Assembly: GCF_037113525.1 (NCBI RefSeq)
Contig: NZ_CP146963.1
Span: forward strand, 3,844,001 to 3,908,000
Reading direction: 5' to 3'
Length of the DNA stretch: 64,000 bases
Source: Butyrivibrio fibrisolvens
GTDB lineage: Bacteria; Bacillota; Clostridia; Lachnospirales; Lachnospiraceae
Positions 1-9,381 of this stretch are shown piece after piece. The notes under the pieces were generated by a model. It was not told the origin of the DNA. It worked only from the letters and a program-made list of their open reading frames with translations, and ran no database searches. Within the stretch, counting starts at the first letter, position 1. Each line of letters opens with the position of its first letter. The position numbers were made by a program, and so were the translations under genes.

Positions 1-483
1 GAAGTTTCTGTCTTCAATCGGTATACAATAATCTACGATCTTGTCTTTGTCATGGAACTTATTCTCATCCATCGGGATCTGGGATGGTGTAAGAATAGGT
101 GCTCCCATATTAACCTTTACCATAGAAACTTTTCCATTAGTAACAGTAAGATCAAGATATCTATTTCTTCCAAATGAGCTTATGGCAAGATCCTTAGTCT
201 TATCAGTCATACCATGATCATATACAAACTTGGCAACGCATCTTATGCCATTACCGCACATCTCTGCTCTTGAACCGTCTGCGTTGTACATCTCCATTTC
301 AAAATCAGCGCCTTCTATGGGATTTATAAAAATTACGCCGTCGCCTCCGATACCAAAATGGCGGTCAGAAAGTTTGCGTACAACGTCAGGCTTGATAGCC
401 TCCGGTATCACATTCTTAGCCCCATCTATATAAACATAATCGTTACCTGCACCCTGCATTTTAGTAAAATTAATAGTTGCCAT
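1..483 (-). CDS. dapF: Diaminopimelate epimerase, 5' part (3' end outside window)
   Basis: DapF interconverts LL- and meso-diaminopimelate for lysine and peptidoglycan synthesis in the cytoplasm. Translating the complement from the ATG at 483 gives a start MATINFTKMQGAGNDYVYID, the typical DapF N-terminus, then an FGIGGDGVIF segment and the first active-site cysteine motif ADGSRAEMCGNGIRC. The gene runs off the left edge, so the second catalytic cysteine cannot be seen. An AAAGGA ribosome binding site lies about 10 nt upstream. hslO lies upstream on the same strand, 34 bp away, and the two may be co-transcribed. Confidence 0.93.
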   Translation of the reverse strand, partial: MATINFTKMQGAGNDYVYIDGAKNVIPEAIKPDVVRKLSDRHFGIGGDGVIFINPIEGADFEMEMYNADGSRAEMCGNGIRCVAKFVYDHGMTDKTKDLAISSFGRNRYLDLTVTNGKVSMVKVNMGAPILTPSQIPMDENKFHDKDKIVDYCIPIEDRNF

Positions 484-517
484 GATGTCTATTCCTTTCA
501 TATAAAAGTAAAGCATT

Positions 518-1414
518 TTATTTAGCTTCTTCACAGAGCTTCTTAAGTTCTTCTATATCGAAATTATATTTTTTCTCACAAAAATGACATTTAGTCTCTA
601 TCGGCTTACCATCTTTTATGATGTCTTCAAGTTCTTTTTTGCCAAGAAGGATGAGACCTCTTGATACACGGTCCTTGGAGCAGTTGCAGTGCCACTCAAC
701 AGGCATCGTGCCGTTCCATTTAATGTCAAAGCCCTCAAGAACTATCTCAAGCATCTGCTCAGGGGTCTTACCTTCTTTAAGGATATCTGTAACTGACTTA
801 AGCTTACTAAGATTCTCTTCAAGATGAGAAATTACAGCTTCATCAGCAAAAGGCATGAGCTGAACTATAAATCCGCCTGCTTCTCTGACTGTATTTTCAT
901 TGTTCATGAGTACGCCAAGTCCGACTGATGAAGGAGTCTGCTGTGACTGGGCAAAATAGTAGGTAAAGTCTTCTGCTATCTCACCTGTATAAATCGGAAC
1001 CTGTCCAACATAAGGATCCTTCATACCCATATCGCGGATAACGGTAAATGATCCCTTTCCTATAGCGCCGCCTACGTTAAGGTGTCCTGCTTCGTTTGGA
1101 GGAAGGATCACAAGGCCGTTATTAACATAGCCCTTAACCTGGCCCTTATTGTCAGCTGTAGCAAGAAGTCCTCCCATAGGGCCGTCGCCATCTATCTTAA
1201 CTGTGATAAGATCCTTATCATTCTCCATCATGGAGCCCATCATAAGAGTTCCTGACATAAGTCGTCCAAGAGCTGCTGTAGCTATAGGACTTGTGTTGTG
1301 AAGCTTTCTTGCAGTCTCTACAAGATCTCTTGAAGTAACTGCGAAAGCTCTTATCTGATCTGATGCAGCAGTAGCACGCACCATATAATCTTTGTAACTT
1401 GCATTAACTTTCAT
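518..1414 (-). CDS. hslO: Hsp33 redox-regulated chaperonin
   Basis: Hsp33 is a cytoplasmic holdase chaperone switched on by oxidation. The 298-residue length and N-terminal start (YMVRATAASDQIRAFAV) are typical of the family. The C-terminal zinc-binding redox switch is complete: C243-x-C245 in WHCNCSK and C276-x-x-C279 in KCHFC. It is followed by dapF on the same strand with a 34-bp gap. No truncation or unusual residue was seen. Confidence 0.95.
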   Translation of the reverse strand: MKVNASYKDYMVRATAASDQIRAFAVTSRDLVETARKLHNTSPIATAALGRLMSGTLMMGSMMENDKDLITVKIDGDGPMGGLLATADNKGQVKGYVNNGLVILPPNEAGHLNVGGAIGKGSFTVIRDMGMKDPYVGQVPIYTGEIAEDFTYYFAQSQQTPSSVGLGVLMNNENTVREAGGFIVQLMPFADEAVISHLEENLSKLKSVTDILKEGKTPEQMLEIVLEGFDIKWNGTMPVEWHCNCSKDRVSRGLILLGKKELEDIIKDGKPIETKCHFCEKKYNFDIEELKKLCEEAK

Positions 1415-1423
1415 TTATAATCC

Positions 1424-1530
1424 TCAATTCTGGTGTTATTCTAAGAAGTCACCCTTCAATTATTCCAGTGTCATTCTCACAATTCATTCTTCAATGACCC
1501 TGGTATTATTCTCAGAATTCTTCCTTGCAA
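1424..1530. repeat. Three imperfect tandem copies of a ~34-bp unit overlapping a methyltransferase 3' end
   Basis: Three units starting TCAAT and containing a (C/T)TGGTRTTATTCTMAGAA-like core occur back to back. The right-most copy encodes the last codons of the methyltransferase (ENNTRVIEE then stop). The middle copy on the minus strand would read E-N-D-T-G-I-I-E-G followed by a stop, so it mimics the same C-terminal tail. The array fills the gap to hslO. It reads as a local tandem duplication of the gene end. Confidence 0.6.
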
Positions 1531-2368
1531 TAATATAGATCCTCTCGCTGTCTTCATCCGGATCTTCATGGGTATCAGCATCTATTGCCTTAACAAATTC
1601 CATACCGGACTCTTTAACTATAGAGAGCATCTCATCAAGCGTATAGCCCCTTTGGAAGTGTGTTTCGTTGAATTTTCTGTATCTGTTATCACCTTCATGG
1701 ACAAAGATAGTAAGATCATACTCATTAATAGAAGTATCACTGTCGAACCAGTTATCCCATATAAAAGCACAATCCTCTCTGTCCTCTGCGATAGTCGTAT
1801 CACCGATGACATCTCTGTATTTGTGAAGGGTATTAAAATCAAAAATTATGATACCGTCCGGATACAGGTAATTATTTACAAGCTTTAGCATTTTAACAAC
1901 ATCCTGGACTTCCGTCAAATAATTGACGCTGTCGCAGACGCTTAGAAATGTTCCTGCTGTACAGAAAAGCTCAAACTCTCTCATGTCCTGTTCAAGATAC
2001 ATGATATCGTGGCCTGACTTGTCTTTTTTGTTAATGGCTATCTGAAGCATCTGCTGGGAATTGTCTATTCCCATGATGTCATAGCCCCTTGAAGCCATCT
2101 CTTCGGCAAAAGAACCTGTGCCGCAGCCAAGTTCAACGATAAGATCACGTTCCTGAGAGAGCATCTCTTCTTCAGAAACATCATTAGAATTATCTTTATT
2201 GGAAGAATCCTGATCAGAATCCTCTTTTTCTAAAACCGGGCCGGATTTCTTCGGTTTTGAAATACCGTACTTACTAATTAATTCGCTTATATAATCTGCC
2301 CATTCACTGTAGGGCGTTTCATCCATAAAAGTATCGTATACAAGCGCAAAATCTGAATATGAATCCAT
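1484..2368 (-). CDS. Class I SAM-dependent methyltransferase
   Basis: This is a Rossmann-fold methyltransferase of unknown substrate. The N-terminus (SYSDFALVYDTFMDETPYSEW) matches the cytoplasmic YqeM-like group that begins with a Y-x-x-FA-x-VYD motif. SAM motif I VELGCGTGSF lies near residues 78-87. A separate acidic, Ser/Asp/Asn-rich insert at about residues 45-75 separates the N-terminal helix from motif I and looks like a low-complexity linker. The C-terminus is encoded by the last unit of a tandem repeat. It sits between an IspD-like gene (23 bp upstream) and hslO. Confidence 0.85.
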   Translation of the reverse strand: MDSYSDFALVYDTFMDETPYSEWADYISELISKYGISKPKKSGPVLEKEDSDQDSSNKDNSNDVSEEEMLSQERDLIVELGCGTGSFAEEMASRGYDIMGIDNSQQMLQIAINKKDKSGHDIMYLEQDMREFELFCTAGTFLSVCDSVNYLTEVQDVVKMLKLVNNYLYPDGIIIFDFNTLHKYRDVIGDTTIAEDREDCAFIWDNWFDSDTSINEYDLTIFVHEGDNRYRKFNETHFQRGYTLDEMLSIVKESGMEFVKAIDADTHEDPDEDSERIYIIARKNSENNTRVIEE

Positions 2369-2391
2369 AATAACCTCAAAAAGTCATGACA

Positions 2392-3123
2392 TCACATCTC
2401 CTGGCGCATCTCGCAATCAGTCCTGAACCGCCTAAGATCTGCATCTGTAGTAATTTTATAATTGTTCTCATCCCCAGGGATCATAACTATCTTCATGCCA
2501 TCCATAATAGCAGGTTCACTGCTTCCGTGAATATGATCCATCTGAGCCTGAGTGAGCTTTTTGTTGGCTGCAAGATATTTGCCAAATCTAAATACTTCGG
2601 GAGCCTGACCGGCAAGTACCTTTGATCTTTCAAGAAGATCAGTCAGATGTCTGCCATCCTCTGACATATAAACAGTATCTCTCATCTTAAGAACAGGTAT
2701 AGCTCCATCCGCTTCGTCTGCCGCCTCTATACAGGCATCAAGCATCTGCCTTGTCATACAAGGCCTTGCAGCATCAATTACAGCTACAAGATCACCATCG
2801 CCTATTGAGTTCTCCAGTTTCAAAAGACCGTTCAAAACAGACATCTGCCTGTTAAAACCAGGTGCAGCATATTTGATCTCAACTCCATGTCTTCCGCTAT
2901 CGCGCATAGCAGCGCCGCAGCAGCCACTTACAAGGTCTTTGTAGCTATCCGCACATACGATAACAACGGTTGTGATCACAGGGTCAGAAATGACCGTATC
3001 TAAAACATATGAGATAAGCGGCCTGCCACAGATATCAATATACTGCTTTGGTATATCAGTACTACTTATACGTGCACCAACTCCGCCTGCAAGAATGATC
3101 GCTGAACATGAAATAACGCTCAT
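2392..3123 (-). CDS. ispD: 2-C-methyl-D-erythritol 4-phosphate cytidylyltransferase (IspD/TarI family)
   Basis: The 243-residue protein has the nucleotidyltransferase signature LAGGVGAR-x6-PKQY near its start, then VIDAARP, GAIPVLKMRDTV and an AGQAPEVF segment corresponding to the TPQ-F region of IspD/TarI enzymes. IspD makes CDP-methylerythritol in isoprenoid synthesis; TarI makes CDP-ribitol, and the two cannot be separated here. The ATG at 3123 is preferred over an upstream one because AAAGGGG lies just before it. No ispF or tar gene is adjacent. Confidence 0.8.
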   Translation of the reverse strand: MSVISCSAIILAGGVGARISSTDIPKQYIDICGRPLISYVLDTVISDPVITTVVIVCADSYKDLVSGCCGAAMRDSGRHGVEIKYAAPGFNRQMSVLNGLLKLENSIGDGDLVAVIDAARPCMTRQMLDACIEAADEADGAIPVLKMRDTVYMSEDGRHLTDLLERSKVLAGQAPEVFRFGKYLAANKKLTQAQMDHIHGSSEPAIMDGMKIVMIPGDENNYKITTDADLRRFRTDCEMRQEM

Positions 3124-3342
3124 AAGAATACCCCTTTTTTTAATGATCAAAGATTGCCTCTGTAACATCAAACTTAAATGTAGTATTATTATTTTCGGTC
3201 TGCCACAATGATTTTTTTATACCTATAAGCGACCTGATTGCTGTGTTTCTCCGATAATCCTGCAATCACTATTATATATTTTTAGCAGAAAGATTCAATA
3301 AAAGGGATGTTGATTTTCGATCAGCTCCCTGTGAGGTTGATC

Positions 3343-4503
3343 ATGAAAGAATTACTAAAAAAAGAACCTGTTACAATAATATCTCTGATTCTGGCAGTAA
3401 TAAGTGCCTTTTTTGTGCACCCGGATGACCAGTATATTTCTTATATAGATTTTAGAACCTTAAGTATACTCTTTTGTCTAATGCTTGTTATGGCAGGACT
3501 TCGTAAGGAAAATGTATTTAAATACATCGGAGAAAAACTTCTTGAGCGCACAACAACCAAAAGAGGTCTTGCAGGTGTACTTATCCTGCTTTGCTTTTTC
3601 TTTAGTATGTTCATAACCAATGACGTTGCCCTTATAAGCTTCGTGCCTTTTTCTATAGAGATCATAGGCATGATGGATGATCTTGAAGGGGAAAAGAAAA
3701 GCTCTTTTGCCATCAAGCTGATAGTACTTGAAACGATTGCAGCAAACCTCGGAAGTATGCTGACACCTATAGGAAATCCGCAGAATCTGTACCTGTATTC
3801 TCTTTCAGGAATGAGCATAGGAAGCTTTATAGGCCTGATGCTTCCTTACAGCTTATCATCACTTATCATACTTGTTATCTGCAGCATCGTTATGTTTCCA
3901 AAGGGAAAGGGATCATCTGATGAAACTGTAGCAAAGCCGGATGATAGCAGTTATGGAGAAGCCAAAAAGTCTTTTTCCAAAAAGATAATAACAGGATACC
4001 TTATCCTGTTTGTACTCAGCCTTCTTGTTGTCGTGCACGTGCTTCCTTACTGGGCAGTACTTATCGCAACTATACTTGGCGTTTTTGTCATAGACAAAAA
4101 TACACTGAAGGATGCAGATTATTTTCTCCTTCTTACATTTACTTTCCTGTTCATATTTGTGGGGAATATAAAAAGAATAAGCCCTGTTAAAGATGCTCTT
4201 TTAAGCATACTCTACGGGCGTGAAGTAATAACAGCTATTGTCTCCAGTCAGTTTATAAGTAATGTTCCTGCTGCCATACTTCTTTCAGGAATGACTGACA
4301 AAATTAAGCTTTTAGTTATCGGAACCAACCTCGGCGGCCTTGGAACACTTATTGCTTCAATGGCAAGCCTTATTTCATTCAAATTCTACGGACAGATCGA
4401 AGGAAGTAAAAAGGGAAAATATATAGTAGTATTCAGCCTTTTAAATATAGTATTTCTGATAATACTTATGGCTATCCATCTGCTTATTTCCTGCCAAGCT
4501 TAG
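3343..4503 (+). CDS. SLC13/ArsB-type anion permease
   Basis: This hydrophobic protein of about 386 residues and 10-11 predicted membrane segments belongs to the citrate transporter/ion transporter superfamily. It carries the paired motifs ITNDVALISFVPF and LGSMLTPIGNPQNLYLY, typical of SLC13/YbiR-like permeases. The substrate is unknown. The ATG at 3343 is chosen because TGAGG precedes it at normal spacing; an ATG at 3307 has its purine run too close. The last 20 bases overlap the 3' end of the convergent GGDEF gene. Confidence 0.8.
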   Translation: MKELLKKEPVTIISLILAVISAFFVHPDDQYISYIDFRTLSILFCLMLVMAGLRKENVFKYIGEKLLERTTTKRGLAGVLILLCFFFSMFITNDVALISFVPFSIEIIGMMDDLEGEKKSSFAIKLIVLETIAANLGSMLTPIGNPQNLYLYSLSGMSIGSFIGLMLPYSLSSLIILVICSIVMFPKGKGSSDETVAKPDDSSYGEAKKSFSKKIITGYLILFVLSLLVVVHVLPYWAVLIATILGVFVIDKNTLKDADYFLLLTFTFLFIFVGNIKRISPVKDALLSILYGREVITAIVSSQFISNVPAAILLSGMTDKIKLLVIGTNLGGLGTLIASMASLISFKFYGQIEGSKKGKYIVVFSLLNIVFLIILMAIHLLISCQA

Positions 4504-5917
4504 ATTCCTGCTTGTCATGATACATAAGTTCATCAGCCCTCTTAAATACGTCATCCATACAGCTATCCGTCTTACTGTCATAAACAGCCATACCTGCTGC
4601 TGCCGAATATCGTTCCCATGGCTCTCTGGATTCATCTTGTGATGCTTTATTAAAAGTATCACGGAGCTTTGCAAACAATGCATCTTTCTCATTAAAGGCA
4701 TCCTTTTCAAGGAGCACTACAAACTCATCTCCGCCAATTCTAAATACTGGAGAATGGCTGTAAATAACACATACTTCATGACACGCGCCAAAGATATAAT
4801 CATTGCCGTGTTCATGTCCATAATTATCATTGATTATCTTAAGCCTGTTCAGATCCAGCATAACAATAGCAAATTCTGCTTTGCCTTTCTTAATCTCATC
4901 ATCAACTCTTTCCTTGATCTTATCGTAAAACGCTTTATTCTTGACATGCGTAAGTGCATCCTGGTAGGCTACCATATCCATCTGGCTAACCTTACTCTTC
5001 ATGTCTTCAACCTTGACTTCAGCATCAATAGCATGCTTAACATATTCCCTCATGTCATCTGACATCCTTATTACCGCATCAGACAAGGATTCAACCTCGT
5101 TATGCGTATGGATATCAGGAGCATAATAGACGAGCTTGTCCAGATCCTTTTGGTCATGGGCATTGTTGGCGAATTCTACTACGCTTTTTTCAAGCCTGCT
5201 TATAGGCTCAGTAATATTATAGTTAAGCCATACGAGGAAACCCATGATAAAGAGAATAGCCAGAAGTATTATCAAAACAATATTAATCGTTGTATATTTT
5301 CTGATAGTCTTTAGAAGCTCTGAGACTTCTATATCAACACAAAGAAGGGCATATTTCTCGCCTTTAGAATTAATGAGAGCTCTTACTCCTGAATAATCAT
5401 ATCCCCAGGAACTAAAGTCCTTAAAAAATGTGATGTTCGTTCCGTCATTTTCCTGGAGGGCATCATAATAAAGCTTAAGCTCCTCAGGGGCATAGTCATC
5501 ATAGGAGATCGAGCAAAGATAATACCCGTCAGGCTCATACATTCTGCCATACTTGGTATCAGCAGATAATACATTCAGCATTGCAGGATTCTCGTCCATG
5601 ATAGGATATACAATATACAAAAAATGTATGTCGAAATCCTCCATGATACCGTCCATAAAATCAACAAGTTCAACGTATTTTTCAGACTCAACGCCTGTAG
5701 CTACGCATTCTGAAAGATCCTCAATATCAATGTGACTCTGAACATAATTGAGGATATCTGACATTCTTTCTTCATAGGATCTGTAAAGGGAACTTGTATA
5801 TGATCTATATGTCACAATGCTAAGTACCAGGCAAAGAAGCACAAAAAACATAGAGCATCCCAAAAAGATGCTTCTCTTTAGCGGTCTTCTTTTAATTATC
5901 TTGCCTTCATATAGCAT
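4484..5917 (-). CDS. Membrane-anchored diguanylate cyclase (GGDEF)
   Basis: A 477-residue sensor with a signal-anchor helix at about residues 15-38, an extracellular sensing domain, a second membrane helix near residue 215-240, a HAMP-like stretch (NYNITEPISRLE) and a C-terminal GGDEF domain with an intact GGDEF active site (RIGGDEFVVLL) and the terminal RADELMYHDKQ motif. It should synthesise cyclic di-GMP in response to an external signal. The start at 5917 is preceded by GGAG. Its stop lies inside the convergent transporter gene. Confidence 0.88.
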   Translation of the reverse strand: MLYEGKIIKRRPLKRSIFLGCSMFFVLLCLVLSIVTYRSYTSSLYRSYEERMSDILNYVQSHIDIEDLSECVATGVESEKYVELVDFMDGIMEDFDIHFLYIVYPIMDENPAMLNVLSADTKYGRMYEPDGYYLCSISYDDYAPEELKLYYDALQENDGTNITFFKDFSSWGYDYSGVRALINSKGEKYALLCVDIEVSELLKTIRKYTTINIVLIILLAILFIMGFLVWLNYNITEPISRLEKSVVEFANNAHDQKDLDKLVYYAPDIHTHNEVESLSDAVIRMSDDMREYVKHAIDAEVKVEDMKSKVSQMDMVAYQDALTHVKNKAFYDKIKERVDDEIKKGKAEFAIVMLDLNRLKIINDNYGHEHGNDYIFGACHEVCVIYSHSPVFRIGGDEFVVLLEKDAFNEKDALFAKLRDTFNKASQDESREPWERYSAAAGMAVYDSKTDSCMDDVFKRADELMYHDKQESKLGRK

Positions 5918-5992
5918 AGTGACTCTCCAACAATTCACATATATTTCTTTATCGTCAGAAAATCACTTTTAGTTTAATTTATCAAACTGATC

Positions 5993-6027
5993 CACTAAAA
6001 AAGAACATCCTATTATGAGGATGTCCT
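5993..6027 (-). terminator. Intrinsic terminator of lgt
   Basis: A GGACATCC/GGATGTTC stem with an 8-nt loop is followed on the minus strand by a run of T, directly behind the lgt stop codon. Confidence 0.8.
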
Positions 6028-6033
6028 TTAAAC

Positions 6034-6837
6034 TTATTGTTCTTCTTTTACTTCTTCTTTTACTTCTTCTTTTGTTTCTTCTGTTTCTTCTTGTACCAGT
6101 TTAGGCGCCATTGTAAAAAGTACAATGCCGATTATGACCATCACCATTGAAATGATCTGTGAAGTAGAGAATATGCCAAGGCTTCCTCTATAGTCTGCCC
6201 TTAAAAACTCAATGCCAAATCTTCCTATTCCGTAGAGAATAAGATACATTGCTGAAGTTCTTCCTGCAGTTTTCTCCTTCCTTGAATAAAGGATGAGGAT
6301 AAGACCTATCAGAAAATCACCTGCAGATGATATCAGCTGAGTCGGGATAAGTGGTACCCCGTTAGGTGCAAAGCTTGAATGAGTAAATACTATGTGGAAC
6401 CTGCTTGTAGTCTGAGCACCGTAACAGCAGCCTGCGCAAAAGCATCCGATCCTTCCAAAGCCCTGTGCAATAGAAACTGCTGGCATAACTACGTCAAAAT
6501 ATGGCAGAAACTTTTCTTTTCTAAACTTTTTCAAGTAGATAAAAGAAGTAACTATTCCTCCAATAATGCCGCCATATACTACGTATCCGTTCTTAAAGTT
6601 CCATAAGATAGACGGATTTTTAATGATAGCCGGAATCTCTACTATATAGAATAAAAGCCTGCAGCCAAGAAGCCCTCCGATGATTGCACAATAGAAAATT
6701 CCATATATTGTGTCTTCAGATAAACCTTTATTTTTGCCTCTCTTAAGTACAATATAAAGCGCTGATATAAATCCGATCGCGATCATCAGTCCATACATAT
6801 GAAGTGTCACCGGACCAATATGAATGTCGTTGAACAT
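6034..6837 (-). CDS. lgt: Prolipoprotein diacylglyceryl transferase
   Basis: Lgt transfers diacylglycerol from phosphatidylglycerol to the lipobox cysteine of prolipoproteins in the cytoplasmic membrane. The 267-residue protein has about seven membrane segments, the N-terminal GPVTLHMYGLMIAIGF, the NGYVVYGGIIGG segment and the family signature GFGRIGCFCAGCCYG. The extreme C-terminus is an unusual Glu/Lys-rich repeat (EETKEEVKEEVKEE), probably an unstructured cytoplasmic tail. It is a stand-alone unit with its own terminator. Confidence 0.95.
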   Translation of the reverse strand: MFNDIHIGPVTLHMYGLMIAIGFISALYIVLKRGKNKGLSEDTIYGIFYCAIIGGLLGCRLLFYIVEIPAIIKNPSILWNFKNGYVVYGGIIGGIVTSFIYLKKFRKEKFLPYFDVVMPAVSIAQGFGRIGCFCAGCCYGAQTTSRFHIVFTHSSFAPNGVPLIPTQLISSAGDFLIGLILILYSRKEKTAGRTSAMYLILYGIGRFGIEFLRADYRGSLGIFSTSQIISMVMVIIGIVLFTMAPKLVQEETEETKEEVKEEVKEEQ

Positions 6838-6994
6838 ATTCCCTCCCTTAATGCGAAGTCTTTTCTGATTATACTATATTTTTTGCAACTTACCCCCTCA
6901 AAATTACAACTTACTTGCATTTCTATTTCTCAAATGTCTTTTTTGCCATATCATCCACTTATCAGATAAATACACGAAAGGATATGAAAAGCAT

Positions 6995-7909
6995 ATGAAT
7001 TCGATTGAACTTAAAAACCTCACAAAAAGATACGGAAGTTTTAATGCAGTTGATAACCTTAGCTTTGAGATAAAGCAGGGCGATTTCGTAGGATTCCTCG
7101 GAGTTAACGGCGCGGGAAAATCTACTACGGTAAACATGCTATCTACTATACTTACACCGGACGATGGAGAAGCTACTATCTGCGGTTACAAGCTGGGAAA
7201 AGAGGATATGGATATCAGAAGATCGATCGGCGTTGTATATCAGTCCAATGTCCTTGATGACCTGTTCACGGTAAAAGAAAACATCGTTACAAGATCAAAG
7301 ATGCTGGGACTTGATAGTAAGACCATAAAAGAAAGGCTCTATGATCTTTCGGATATCTTAAAGCTTTCTGACATCATGAATAAGCGTTATAGGCTTTTGT
7401 CAGGTGGACAAAAAAGACGATGCGAAATAGCATTCGCCCTCATGCATAGTCCCAAGATCCTGTTCCTTGACGAGCCTACAACAGGCCTCGACCCTGCAAC
7501 ACGTACCTTTGTATGGGACGCAGTTGAAATGCTGAGAGCAAACACCGATATGACAGTATTTCTTACAACTCACTACATGGAAGAAGCCCAGTCAGCAGAT
7601 AAGATCGTCATTATAAATAAGGGTAAAAAAGTTGCAGAAGGAACTCCTTTCGAACTCAAAGAAAAATTCGCCAAGGACAGCTTAAAGCTATATTTTGGCG
7701 AAAACAGGCTAGGCGAAGTTACAGACATACTCGGTAATGAAAAACTTATCACTACATCTTACGGAGGACTTGTAGAGGCAAATGATCCTTTTAGTGCTGC
7801 AAGGACTGCAGAAAAACTTGTAGGTGTCATTGATGGATTTGAGATTATTCAAGGCAAAATGGATGACGTATTTTTGAATGTTACAAGGGATCTGGAAGCT
7901 GCAATATAG
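6995..7909 (+). CDS. ABC transporter ATP-binding protein (DrrA/multidrug type)
   Basis: This 304-residue ATPase has Walker A GVNGAGKSTT, the signature LSGGQKRRCEIA, Walker B ILFLDEPTTGLD and the switch histidine in LTTHYMEEAQ, followed by the C-terminal extension typical of DrrA-like exporters. It pairs with the ABC-2 permease 89 bp downstream. LytTR and DUF3021 genes follow, so the four genes probably form one operon for export of a drug, peptide or similar cargo. Confidence 0.9.
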   Translation: MNSIELKNLTKRYGSFNAVDNLSFEIKQGDFVGFLGVNGAGKSTTVNMLSTILTPDDGEATICGYKLGKEDMDIRRSIGVVYQSNVLDDLFTVKENIVTRSKMLGLDSKTIKERLYDLSDILKLSDIMNKRYRLLSGGQKRRCEIAFALMHSPKILFLDEPTTGLDPATRTFVWDAVEMLRANTDMTVFLTTHYMEEAQSADKIVIINKGKKVAEGTPFELKEKFAKDSLKLYFGENRLGEVTDILGNEKLITTSYGGLVEANDPFSAARTAEKLVGVIDGFEIIQGKMDDVFLNVTRDLEAAI

Positions 7910-7998
7910 GATCTTAATCAGAAAGATATAGAACGTATCTGGTACATACCTAAAACAAAATAACAAAAATCTTAGTTAAAGATTTACGGGAGGCATAT

Positions 7999-8910
7999 AT
8001 GAGAAGCTTTACTGCAATCAATAAAAGAAATCTTAGTTTATATTTTAGAGACTACAGCGCTGTATTTTTTTCACTATTATCAATGCTTATAATCATCGTA
8101 CTTATGGTATTCTTCCTGGGAGATATAAATAACAGTGATCTACTTGATGCCATAAAGATGGTACCTGGAAGAGGTGGCGACAGCGATGTTACTACCATCA
8201 AAAATTTCAGTTTCCTTTGGACCTGTGCAGGAATCATGACGATCAACGCATCTACTGTAACACACGCCTTTTATTCAAACATGATCAAAGACAGAACAGG
8301 TAACCGTCTCAATTCACTTTTTGTAATGCCTGTAAAAAGACCTGTATTCGTACTTGGATATGTAAGCTCTGCCTGGATTGCTGGAGTTATCATGTGCGTT
8401 ATCACACTTATCGTTACAGAGATCATCGGTGTTATAAAGGGAATGGATGTACTTCCTGTAAAGACTCACTTTGAACTGCTTGCCTTGATAATGCTTAACA
8501 CATTTGTTTATTCCGCAGTTATGTTCCTTTTTGCATCAGTTATTAAGAGCCAGAGTGCCTGGAGCGGTATAGGTATCATCCTTGGAACACTGGCAGGCTT
8601 CCTTGGCGGAATCTATTTTCCACTTGGTCAGATGAGTGAAGGCATGCAGAAAGCTGTAAAGTGCTTTCCTTTCATATATGGATCATCTCTTTTCAGAAAA
8701 GTTATGCTTAATCCTATCGAAAAAAACTTGTTTGAGGGAACACCAGATACGATGAGAAGTGAAGTTGACCGCATTATGGGTATGGATCTTTTCCTTGGTG
8801 ATAGCAGGTTGTCCGGGGGCGCATCTGTAGGTATACTAGTAGCTGTAGGGGTTATATTCATCATTTTTTCCACAATGTACTTAACAATAAGCAAAAAGAA
8901 GGACAGGTAA
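7999..8910 (+). CDS. ABC-2 type transporter permease
   Basis: A 303-residue membrane protein with six predicted helices and an N-terminal cytoplasmic segment (KRNLSLYFRDYSAVFFSLLS) characteristic of ABC-2 permeases. It follows the matching ATPase and overlaps the LytTR gene start by one base (TAATG), indicating translational coupling. GGGAGG precedes the ATG. The substrate cannot be told from sequence. Confidence 0.88.
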   Translation: MRSFTAINKRNLSLYFRDYSAVFFSLLSMLIIIVLMVFFLGDINNSDLLDAIKMVPGRGGDSDVTTIKNFSFLWTCAGIMTINASTVTHAFYSNMIKDRTGNRLNSLFVMPVKRPVFVLGYVSSAWIAGVIMCVITLIVTEIIGVIKGMDVLPVKTHFELLALIMLNTFVYSAVMFLFASVIKSQSAWSGIGIILGTLAGFLGGIYFPLGQMSEGMQKAVKCFPFIYGSSLFRKVMLNPIEKNLFEGTPDTMRSEVDRIMGMDLFLGDSRLSGGASVGILVAVGVIFIIFSTMYLTISKKKDR

Positions 8911-9359
8911 TGAAGATTACTATCGAGACACCGTTACCCGGTGAAGAGGATGAGATCATTATAAAGATGGCCACATTAAGCGACGATGTTCTTAAGATGG
9001 TTCGCCGCTTAAAGGATGGCACCGGCAAGGATACTATGGCTGTTTATGAAGACGAAAGTATCCGAATGGTGCCTACAAGGGACATTTTGTACTTTGATGC
9101 AACTGACAACCGCGTCTTTGCATATACAAGGGAAAACTGTTTTGAGACAAGAAAAAAGCTCTTCGAAATTGAAGAGCTTCTTGCCGGTTCTGCCTTTTTG
9201 AGGATATCCAAAAATGCCATAGTTAACATCAAGGCAATTGATCACCTGAGTCCTGAATTTAACGGGCGTTTTATAGCGAGTCTCAAAAACGGCGAAGACA
9301 TTATCATCTCAAGGGGATACGTCCCTGAGCTTAAGAAAAAACTTGGTATTGGAAAGTAA
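8910..9359 (+). CDS. LytTR-family DNA-binding regulator without receiver domain
   Basis: 149 residues: a short N-terminal region and a LytTR DNA-binding domain (IRMVPTRDILYFDATDNRVFAYT, then FLRISKNAIVNIKAI and a C-terminal ISRGYVPELKKKLG). There is no phosphoacceptor domain. LytTR genes of this kind are commonly paired with DUF3021 membrane proteins, as here, and regulate their own operon. The start codon overlaps the stop of the permease. Confidence 0.9.
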   Translation: MKITIETPLPGEEDEIIIKMATLSDDVLKMVRRLKDGTGKDTMAVYEDESIRMVPTRDILYFDATDNRVFAYTRENCFETRKKLFEIEELLAGSAFLRISKNAIVNIKAIDHLSPEFNGRFIASLKNGEDIIISRGYVPELKKKLGIGK

Positions 9360-9381
9360 GGCGGAGGTCATAGTTGCACAT

